This document shows, piece by piece, positions 56,217 to 64,000 of a stretch of 64,000 bases of DNA. The notes beneath the pieces are model-generated. The model did no database searches and was not told where the DNA came from. It saw nothing but the letters and a program-made list of their open reading frames with translations. The stretch is from Volvox africanus (Eukaryota > Chlorophyta > Chlorophyceae > Chlamydomonadales > Volvocaceae), in contig BSDZ01000091.1 in NCBI GenBank assembly GCA_030268105.1, positions 62,001 to 126,000 of the forward strand, given 5' to 3'. Every line of letters starts with the position of its first letter. Within the stretch, counting starts at the first letter, position 1. Both the position numbers and the translations under genes were made by a program.

Positions 56217-56498
56217 TGTTGTGATTATGCGGGATTTCACGTCATCATAATACCGTCTGATAACAGTTGTGCAATAGCTCTTACTTAGGTGCGAGTAACC
56301 GCGATGTAAGTTAGGTATCGCGACGAGTGCCGTACAGTTATTATCGCGAGTATATTGTTTGTGCGCACTCTGCGCTAATTAGTCTTGCGCGTTACTAACG
56401 TTGATACTATAATTATTTATGCCAAATATACATGGTTCTTGCGTCAATACATTGTAATCTATCCACGTTTCGCATCGGTTGCTCCTATCCTCGTAAGA
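56217..56498 (+). repeat. copia-2 3' LTR
   Basis: 282 bp; one visible base difference from the 5' LTR. Ends CGTAAGA and is followed by the right target duplication. Confidence 0.93.
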
Positions 56499-56503
56499 GT
56501 TCC
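56499..56503. repeat. Target-site duplication GTTCC, right copy (copia-2)
   Basis: Matches 51051-51055; the gag-module leader resumes immediately. Confidence 0.9.
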
Positions 56504-57932
56504 CGATGTAGGCAGGCGATTATGGTCGTTGTTGACCAGAGGCGGCGGTCGCTGTGCTCCGTATTTTGTGGACCAGTATTCGCGTCACGAGTGATTCCTC
56601 AATTCTCGCACCACGAGCAGTCGCTGATTCGGGCAATTGATTTAATTGCATTTCAGTACCTTATTGCGCTTTCTTCTGTTTAAACGAAATTAAAGCACCC
56701 TACATAATAGCACCCTCCAACTGAAATATTTAAATTCCCGTCAGAGCAGCATTCATAATGCTTCCGGCTGTGAAAGGCATAACTGCTTGTGCATTTGCTT
56801 TTATGCTTAAATCTTTATGAACATTTCGCCTGTGCCTTTCTTATTATATTGCCTTGCAGTTGCTGAACTTATTCTGGGCGCCATTATGTGTTTTACCGAA
56901 GTTTAATCACCCACATTTTTTCTTTGTAGCTAAATACTTTTATTCCCGTCATCATTTTGGTTCCGGCTGAGAGATGCATAACTGCATGTTGAAATTGCTT
57001 AAGCAATTTACCCTTTTGGCTCTTGAACGCTTAAAGCTTATTTTTGAACATTTTGCCATTATTTTGTGCTTTTCTTATAGCATGGCATAGCTGTTGCTGA
57101 ACTGAATGTGGGCGCTTTCTTGACTATAAACGAGAACTTGAAACACCCCACGCTGGTGCTTCTCATTCAGACAGCAATCATTATGGTTCCGGCTATCAAA
57201 TGTATAACTGCTGGTGCATTTGCTATCACTTAAATCCTGTATGTTTCTGAACAATTTGCCACTATTGAACGTTTTTTACTTATTGCATTGCATTGTAGTA
57301 CCATATATCCACATAGATATATATTCTTATATCAAAACGAAAGTGAATTAACAAATTGTTGCTCTCCAGCTAAAAGATAAAAATGTATTACTGCTTGTGC
57401 ATTTCTTCAAGCTTCATTCCTTCATGAAAAATTTGTTTAAAATTTTATTTCATGAAAGAATAAGGAATGGATTTCTTATTGCATTGCATTGCAGGTGCAA
57501 AACTAAATGTGAGCGCTTTTTGTGTTTAAATGAACTTGAATCACCCCACAAAATTTCACTTCAGCTGAAAATTTATATTCCCGTCAGAACAGCAGCAATC
57601 ATCATTCGTGTGCGAACAACTGCTTGAAATGGTTAACTGCTTGTTTGTTTGCTTTATTGAATTATTTGCATCTTTTTCATGTGCTTTTCTTAGTGCATTG
57701 CATTGCAGTCAATGTGTGCGCGTTTTGTGTTAAAATGAATCACCTCACATTGTTGCTCTCCAGCTGAATATTTTCCCGTCAGAACAGCAATCATCATGGT
57801 TCCGGCTGTGAAATGCATAACTGCATATTCAAGCTCAATGCCGTTTTGTTAATGACGCCACCAGCACAACCATCCATCATTGCCGCCACCGGGAGAGGGA
57901 GGGAGGTTGGTTGGGGGGCACCGCCACCACCA
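56499..57932. repeat. Satellite unit resuming after copia-2, interrupted by the gypsy element
   Basis: First the last 60-odd bp of the antisense gag module (to 56563), then an AT-rich block that matches the others up to CCGCCACCACCA at 57932. It carries more differences than any other block (for example ATATCCACATAG, ATTTCTTATTGC, ATCATTCGTG, CATATTCAAG, TTGGGGGGC), as expected for a unit near the array edge. The sudden end is the gypsy LTR, not a true array border. Confidence 0.9.
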
Positions 57933-58752
57933 TGTTGTGCTATGGTTCATTTCCCGCCGACGCGTAGGTCGACGCGATCCTACGAGGCGAAGTGCTTTTG
58001 TGATGAATGCATTGCATATGAATGAATCTGCATGATATAAATGTATTCGTGTACATTTATATATGCATTTGGCATGTTGTCATTATCCATCGCGACATCG
58101 CATCATGGCAAATCCGCCTAGCATGCATGAAAGCCCGAATCATTGAAGTGCGCATTATGCTCGTGCTACGAAACGATAAGTAATATTATCTGATATAATA
58201 TTACTTCATTAAAGCACACGTTGAGAGCGCCGCACTCGTCGCGATGCATGCAACCGGATATCGTTATCCGGACCCTTGCATCATGCGAATGCCGGAAAGG
58301 CTTATACGTTGTTATGCGTAGACATCGCCTAGACGCAGTAGGGTTGTCACATCTAGGATCGGCCTCCTGATGTGAATCGTACGGCATTGCGATGCTGCGA
58401 GTATAACAGATGCGAGGACGGCTAAGCAAGATAAGACATTCGATACCGGAGAACACTTGTGTGTTCCACATTACTATTACTATACGATATTCTACTTAGC
58501 CCGAGCTAAAGCCTGAACTTCGCTAATCACCGCCGCGTGATGATTGCTTGCTTCCGGCGCTGACGGCGATTTCGTCCATTGCATCATTCCGATCTGTAAG
58601 ACCGTAAGTTATATCTCTCTTCGTCTTGAAGTCTTCCGCTGTCTCTGTTTGCTCTTGCTTGCCTTGCTGTACTTGCAAGTGCTCGCGCATCGGTATCGAT
58701 AGTCTCCAGACGCGCAGATACTCATGAGCAAACGCGAACGAGAGGTACAACA
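57933..58752 (+). repeat. gypsy 5' LTR (820 bp, inferred ends)
   Basis: The left end is where satellite homology stops (TGTTGTGC). The right end is inferred from the perfect inverted terminus ACAACA at 58747-58752, three bases before a TGG primer-site start. No second LTR is in the window to confirm it. The LTR has three clear hairpins: AAGTAATATTAT/ATAATATTACTT with a 5-base loop (58178-58206), CCGGATA/TATCCGG with a 4-base loop (58254-58271), and GAACAC/GTGTTC with a 4-base loop (58451-58466). No gene is seen in it; short open frames show no domain. Confidence 0.8.
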
Positions 58753-58755
58753 ATT

Positions 58756-58774
58756 TGGTATTGAGACAGGTTCG
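58756..58774 (+). promoter_or_regulatory. gypsy primer binding site, initiator-tRNA-like
   Basis: TGGTATTGAGACAGGTTCG lies three bases after the inferred LTR end. It starts TGG, as required to pair with a tRNA CCA end, and resembles the complement of the 3' end of initiator tRNA-Met (TGGTATCAGAGCCAGG...) with two gaps and a few mismatches. The tRNA identity is uncertain. Confidence 0.55.
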
Positions 58775-59218
58775 TTGCCTAACTGTCTCTCTTTGTCTAA
58801 TCGGAAGTAGGTTCTTTCTATGGCAAGTTCCAGCGACGTACCACGAGGACCGCTAGATACTTTTGCCGAAGACTTAGGCCGCGCCGTTTTGGACGCCGCC
58901 GCTTCCGGTTTGTAATTGTTTAATTGCTTTTGCTTAGATTGCTGCACTTGTTGTGTAAGTGTACGCTCTGAGTCGCAGGTAATCTCAGTGCACCGGCATT
59001 GCTTGCCGCGGCGACTGAGACCGGCGTTCGTCCGGACCAGTTGGCGACTCTCATCGCCCAAACTACGGAGATCAGGACTCAGCTGGGCAAGTACTTGCTG
59101 AGTTTACTGGATCTTCTCAAGAGTACTGTCGGTAGGCTCGCCGAACTGTTTTGTACTCTTGCCTTTGCGATAGAAGTCGGCTTCTATTACGCAAAACTAG
59201 GGTATCGTTTCGTGCTCC
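58775..59218 (+). other. gypsy leader (5' untranslated region)
   Basis: About 440 bp between the primer site and the gag start. No motif or gene recognised. Open frames on both strands here are short and without domains. Confidence 0.7.
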
Positions 59219-60454
59219 ATGTCCGTGGAACACGACGATACGCCGCACACTAGCCTAGCTAGCCAACCCGATTTCGTTGTTGCTGCTAGAGCATCGGATA
59301 GAGGTCTTGAGACTGTTGGCGCGCGAGCCACTCAAGAGCCCCTTTTCCTTCAGACCCCTGCTCACTTAATTGTGCCGCATTCAGCAGTGAACACGAATAT
59401 GGACAACACTGCTGGACCAAGGGTTCTGCCATTACCTCAAGCTCGAGGGCATGATGACATCCCTGAGGTGATGAGATTGTCTATTCCCGTTCCTAGGCTC
59501 AATATTTCGCTGACCGACAAGACACCAGGGCATAGCATAGCCGATGCAACTCGTGCGTACGTGCGTGACGCTAAAAAGTACCTCCAAGCTGTTCATGGTG
59601 GCGATAATGACGGTATCAGGTGTCTCTTCGTTGGTAACACCCTCGAGGGCGCAGCGAAGGACTGGTATCGCAATTGGACCAACGCCCGGGGCAGCTATAC
59701 TTTTGACGAGTTGGTCGCCGCTTTGCTCGCACGATTCGCTACTGAGGTTCAAGCACGCGATGTGGAAGCTCGTAACGCTTTGGCAGCCGGTAGCTACCAC
59801 ATGCGTCGGGATGAAAATGTACCTGCGTACCAGTCACGCTTCGAAGCACTTGTGACTCCCATTGCTGACCTCACCGAATCTGAGCGTGTCTTTTGGTTTA
59901 GGCGAGGCCTAACGAAACTTTTGGCTAAATGGTGCGCCACTGATTTGGTTGGAGCGCAGATCAAGTCGTATGACGCGTTGGTCGCTTTTGCTAAGGGCGC
60001 GGAGATACGACTCCTTGCCGGTGAGGAAGAAGTCAAGTCTGCCCCTCGTACAAATGCCGTGCAAGTGCAGGATCCGCTTGGGGAAGCTGTGGCTCTCGAC
60101 CAGGACCTCGGCGCGACCCGCCCCACGCCTACTGCCGCGACGCGACGCAGCAACGGGCAACGCAAGGCGCGCGGGGGCGCTAGCTCGGGTGTCCGTGGTA
60201 CAGGAGGAGCAGGTCCGAGCTCGGACCCAGCTAGGAACAGGAAGCGTGGTGGTGCGCCGTCGTCGGCAGCCGCACAGCGTTCCGACCCCAACGCGAAGCG
60301 TACTCGTACGGACGACACATTTATGCCAAAATGGAATTGCAATCGTTCCGAATTCGAGCGTCGGAAATTGGCCAATGTTTGTCTACGGTGTGCGGAGAAT
60401 CATTCCACGAAGGATTGCCCTCTAATGCCGCCGTTTGTACCTCAGCCGAAATAG
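59219..60454 (+). CDS. gypsy Gag
   Basis: 411 codons. Gag forms the particle that packages the element RNA. The central part (about 85-270) has the retrotransposon-gag pattern: VRDAKKYLQAVHG, EGAAKDWYRNW, FDELVAALLARF and ERVFWFRRGL. A basic, serine/glycine-rich linker with RKARGG and NRKRGG follows. The zinc knuckle near the end is C388-x2-C391-x3-H395-x4-C400, one residue shorter than the usual CX2CX4HX4C. The frame ends at a TAG 17 codons after the knuckle and stays open on the other side in the same frame. The first ATG (at 59219) is chosen for length; Met61 is an alternative. No family-specific name is assigned. Confidence 0.9.
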   Translation: MSVEHDDTPHTSLASQPDFVVAARASDRGLETVGARATQEPLFLQTPAHLIVPHSAVNTNMDNTAGPRVLPLPQARGHDDIPEVMRLSIPVPRLNISLTDKTPGHSIADATRAYVRDAKKYLQAVHGGDNDGIRCLFVGNTLEGAAKDWYRNWTNARGSYTFDELVAALLARFATEVQARDVEARNALAAGSYHMRRDENVPAYQSRFEALVTPIADLTESERVFWFRRGLTKLLAKWCATDLVGAQIKSYDALVAFAKGAEIRLLAGEEEVKSAPRTNAVQVQDPLGEAVALDQDLGATRPTPTAATRRSNGQRKARGGASSGVRGTGGAGPSSDPARNRKRGGAPSSAAAQRSDPNAKRTRTDDTFMPKWNCNRSEFERRKLANVCLRCAENHSTKDCPLMPPFVPQPK

Positions 60455-60493
60455 GGGCTTGCCCGGGTTCCTGTGGAGGGGGCACCACCCGGG
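60452..60493 (+). promoter_or_regulatory. Candidate UAG readthrough signal between gag and pol
   Basis: The gag stop codon is TAG followed by G. Seven bases later CCCGGG (60462-60467) can pair with CCCGGG (60488-60493), leaving a 20-base loop in which TGG and CCA can form an inner stem. Gag and pol are in the same frame on either side. Gammaretroviruses make Gag-Pol by UAG readthrough driven by a structure starting about 8 nt downstream; the same use here is inferred from layout only. Confidence 0.6.
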
Positions 60494-63400
60494 ATTTCTG
60501 AACTAACGCGTGGTCGGTGGTCATCCTTACGGCCAGCCGTTAAGGCATTGTTGCCTTGTGTACTTGGACACATCGAGCGAGTCATTGCGCGACGCATCAC
60601 GCTTGACGGACGCACGGGACTTCTCTGCTTCGACCCGTTGTGTAATTTGTTTACACCTCGCCGTCCCCTGTCGTCTATCGATCTGTCTAACCACGTGGTT
60701 TTGTTCATCCCCTCGTCTCTGCGTGAGATGTCGGAACAGTTGGCCATATACAGGAGATGTAGGCGTCAATATCCAGGCACTGCCGCATGTGTATTACTCC
60801 CTGCTTTCTGTCGGCGCAAGGCAGAGGCATCGTTAAGGGGTATGCGGCATGTTCACCGGTTCGAGCCGGGCACCGTTTTGTTTAATGGTGTGGATTGGGA
60901 GGGTACGCTGGCTCCGTGGCCATGCCTATCCTACTCGGTTGACGTTTGGTACGAAGCTCCTGATGGGGGTGCCGTTGGTTACGGACCCGCCTTAAGCGCA
61001 CTGACGTTGTCTGCTGGGCAGTCGCTCGTAGATAACCGTGTCCCTGTGGTTCAGATCGGTTTGAATGGCCGTACTCTGAAGGCACTTGTTGACACCGGTG
61101 CCAGCGACGACTTCATCTCTGTCGCAGAGGTGAATGCGCTGGGGTTGTCCCCAGAGTCGTCTGATTGTCCACAGGTTACCCTTGCTGACGGGGGTAAGCA
61201 TCCCATCGTGGGCAGGATTACCCTTAGCCTATCGTTAGGCCCTTTGCGTGTTGTGACCCGGCCGTACATGCTGCAGGGCTTAGCAGAGACTGCACCGTAC
61301 ATAATGGGGTCGTCGACATTACGACAGTACCGCGCGCGCATCGACATGGAGACCGCAACCCTGCATATGTGCAAGGGTACTCTGTCGATTAAGGTACCTT
61401 TCCTGTCGTTCGAACATGTCACACCAAAGGAGGGCGAAACTGAGGCGGTGCCTATGGTTAATTTCGCTGTGACCGCAATGGCCGCGCGAATCGAACCAGA
61501 GCTAGTCGGGCGTAAGGAGGCCGTCCGTTTGTTACGGAAGGGTGCCCACGGACTGCTTTTAAGGCCGCGGGTGAGCTGTTGTGTCACCACCGCGCAGATT
61601 TCTGCGGATCCTGAGGTTGCGGCCCTACTGTCGCAGTATGAGGACGTCTTTAAAGATATCCCTGGCCTACCACCTATGCATCCTGTTGATCACACAATCC
61701 CTCTCATGCCTGGAGCGCAGCCTACAGCCCGGCCAATGTACAGGTTGAGTCCATTGGAGCTGGATGAGGTGAAGCGCCAGGTGACGGATTTGCTCGCGAA
61801 GGGTATGATACGCCCCAGCACATCCCCGTATTCTGCACCGATTTTGTTTGTCGGTAAGAAGGATGGGACCTTGCGCATGTGCATTGATTACCGGGGGTTA
61901 AATGCGAATACGGTGAAAAATTGCTACCCTTTGCCGCGCGTTGACGACCTGTTGGATAAGCTGAAGGGCTCGGCTTATTTTTCCTCAATTGACTTACAAC
62001 AGGGCTACAATCAGATTCGCATCGCTGCCTCTGATATCCCGAAAACCGCTTTTCGGACGCCCTTCGGTCACTTTGAGTATACGGTCCTATCGTTTGGTTT
62101 GACTAATGCCCCTGCGACGTTTCAGGCGGTTATGGACCGAATGTTTAGGCCGTTTATCGACAGGTTCGTTGTTTGCTACCTGGATGACATCTTGGTATAT
62201 TCTAAAACGCGCGAGGAGCACTTGGAGCATCTGCGGCTCGTGCTCGACGTTATGAGGCGGGAGCAATTGTTTGCTAAACGCGCCAAATGCTTTTGGGCGC
62301 AGCCTCAGGTGGAATATTTGGGCCACATTGTGTCGGCCACCGGTGTGAAGATGGACCCGCGGAAGGTCGCCGTGGTTCGCGATTGGCCCGCGCCTCAGAA
62401 CCTCACGGAGCTGCGTAAGTTCCTTGGCTTGACCAATTATTTCCGAAAGTTCATTGAAAAATATTCCATCATTGCGGCCCCGCTTACTAACTTAACTCGC
62501 AAAGGCGTTTTCGTTTCGCTCGAGTCATGGACGTCGCAATGCCAGCGGGCATTCGAAGAGCTCAAACGAATCATTGCCAAAGATGTCACCCTTGCATTCC
62601 CTGATTACTCGTTGCCATTTCGTGTTGAGGTAGTGTCTGATGCCTCAATATTTGGAAGCGGCGCTGTGTTGTTACAGGAAGGGCGACCGATCGCCTTCAC
62701 GAGTAAGAAGTTTTCTGGTGCGGAGATTCGCTACACCACCGGGGAACAGGAGCTTCTGGCCGTGCTGCATGCTTTAAAGGAATGGCGCTGTTACCTCGAG
62801 GGACGCCCGTTTACTTTAAAGACTGACCACAAGCCCCTAACGTTTTTGCAAAACGTTCCGACGTTGAACCGCCGTCAAGCTAGGTGGATGGAATATCTAG
62901 CTAGGTTCAACTGCACCTGGGAGTATATTTCTGGTAAATTGAATATTGCCGATGCTCTCAGTCGACATCCGTCGCTACACGCTGCAATTTTGGCAGCGCC
63001 CGTCGTGCGGCCGCGTAGCGAGGAGGTACCGATCGCGACGGACCTCGCGCAACGGTTGAAGGTTGCCTACAACGCAGACGCCTGGTTTGCGGACCCGGCT
63101 AATGTAGAAAACCTTCACAAGCAGAATGGCCTTTGGCTACGGACGGAGGGTGCAGCTACGCAAATCGTCGTTCCGAACGACGACGCGCTACGCTACGACA
63201 TCCTTGCGCGGTTCCACGAGGACCCGTTAGCAGGACACCCTGGTAGCAAGCGATTGATCGACTTGGTGCAACGTTCCTTTTGGTGGCCTCGTTTGGCTAA
63301 GGATGCGGCGAACTTCGTCCAGACATGCAGTCTGTGCCAGCGCAATAAGGCTTTGTCCGGTAAGGGCCATGGGTTGTTGCAACCGTTGCCTGTCCCGGAT

Positions 63401-64000
63401 GCGCCTTGGGAAAGTGTTTCCATGGACTTCGTAGTCGCGCTGCCCAAAACTGAGGGGGTGTTCGTAATGGTCGATCGTCTGACTAAGATGGTTCACCTAG
63501 CACCATGCACATCATCCTGCACGGCTGAGCAAACCGCACGTCTGTTTTTCGATAATGTGGTTCGGTTACACGGGATTCCCAAAAATGTGATCTCGGACCG
63601 CGGTGGACAGTTCACGTCTAAGTTTTGGGAAGCGCTCTGCAAACTAGTTGGCATGCGCGTCAACCTGAGCACGGCATATCACCCGCAGACTGATGGTCAA
63701 ACCGAACGCACAAACCGCACGTTGGGTGATATGTTGCGCAATTATGCTGGTCGCACACCACTTGTTTGGGATACATATTTGACTGCGGCAGAATTCGCGC
63801 TTAACAACGCTGTTAACCGCTCTACAGGCAAAAGTCCGTTCTTTCTTAACTACGGGTTTCATCCCGCGCTACCCGTGTGGCGTGAGTTGGAAGTGAACGT
63901 GCCTGCTGCTAAACTTTTTGCCAAGTCTTTTATGTCCCGAATCACAGACGCGAAGTCGTGTTTGGACGCGGCGCAGCAACGAACGACAGAATACTACAAC
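60455..64000 (+). CDS. gypsy Pol (N-terminal domain, protease, RT, RNase H, integrase), partial
   Basis: 1,182 codons open from the gag TAG to the window end, in the gag frame; no own ATG is expected. Codons about 1-190 hold an extra domain without the usual protease motifs (see findings). The aspartic protease has DTGAS with Asp at 213. RT shows the [13 protein letters not shown] and [13 protein letters not shown] motifs, D513 (SSIDLQQGY) and YLDD at 575-578. RNase H has D729 ([12 protein letters not shown]) and TDHKPL. Integrase has H921, H928, C958, C961 and catalytic D991, D1048 and E1084 (35 residues between the last two). The visible sequence stops shortly after the integrase core, so a chromodomain cannot be judged. 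No stop or frameshift is seen; the element may be functional. Confidence 0.95.

Larger units (their letters stand above)
51056..56498 (+). mobile_element. copia-2, complete Ty1/copia LTR retrotransposon with broken gag
   Basis: 5,443 bp: 282-bp LTRs differing at one base (ACTTTGCG versus ACTCTGCG), primer site, gag, pol, polypurine tract, and a 5-bp target duplication. The near-identical LTRs point to a recent insertion. It is the parent family of the antisense gag fragments of the satellite and lies head-on to them. Gag is frameshifted and separated from pol by a stop, so this copy may depend on helper proteins. Confidence 0.97.
57933..64000 (+). mobile_element. Ty3/gypsy LTR retrotransposon, 5' part (runs off the window)
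   Basis: 5' LTR, primer site, leader, gag, an in-frame UAG, then a pol frame with protease, RT, RNase H and integrase in that order (RT before integrase defines Ty3/gypsy). The 3' end of integrase and the 3' LTR lie beyond the window. It inserted into the GC-rich end of a satellite AT-rich block. No lesion is seen in the visible part other than the UAG. Confidence 0.95.

Noticed and set aside
58523..59061. Minus-strand frames of 76 and 150 codons in the gypsy LTR and leader
   Set aside because: Low-complexity polar sequence, no domain, overlap LTR end and primer site.

Overview
The window is eukaryotic, repeat-only DNA. I find no host gene, rRNA, tRNA or CRISPR array. All coding capacity belongs to LTR retrotransposons of two superfamilies, Ty1/copia and Ty3/gypsy, plus a complex satellite that carries an antisense piece of a copia gag gene. 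Element types and moderate base composition fit a protist or algal genome, but transposons alone do not fix the host. Long near-identical tandem arrays suggest a heterochromatic block (centromeric, pericentromeric or subtelomeric); this is inference.

Layout. (1) Bases 1-7784: the end of a 5,855-bp tandem array. Each unit is one complete 4,875-bp copia element (here copia-1, 303-bp LTRs, one 1,400-codon gag-PR-IN-RT-RNaseH frame) plus a 980-bp spacer holding an antisense, internally deleted gag fragment of a second family (copia-2). (2) 7785-22104: a 2,864-bp satellite array; each unit is a 1,325-bp antisense copia-2 gag module plus a 1,539-bp mostly AT-rich block that is itself built of degenerate ~200-bp monomers. 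(3) 22105-39669: three more 5,855-bp units. (4) 39670-51055: a second 2,864-bp array. (5) 51056-56498: a complete 5,443-bp copia-2 element (282-bp LTRs, 5-bp target duplication GTTCC), inserted in opposite orientation into the leader of one antisense gag module; its gag is broken, its pol frame is open. (6) 56499-57932: the satellite resumes. (7) 57933-64000: the 5' part of a Ty3/gypsy element (820-bp LTR with TGTTGT/ACAACA ends), inserted into the same satellite unit and running off the window.

How the parts relate. Copia-1 occupies exactly the place of the 1,539-bp block in the satellite, without target duplications, which fits two insertions followed by LTR recombination and then amplification of the product. 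Copia-1 and copia-2 are sister families: both prime from a site complementary to the anticodon arm of initiator tRNA-Met, as in the Drosophila copia half-tRNA mechanism, and 44 consecutive RNase H residues are identical despite many synonymous changes. The gypsy element has gag and pol in the same frame, separated by one UAG followed 7 nt later by a GC-rich hairpin, a layout like stop-codon readthrough in gammaretroviruses. Fourteen antisense gag fragments surround an intact-LTR copia-2, which raises the possibility that the satellite acts as a source of silencing RNA against it.
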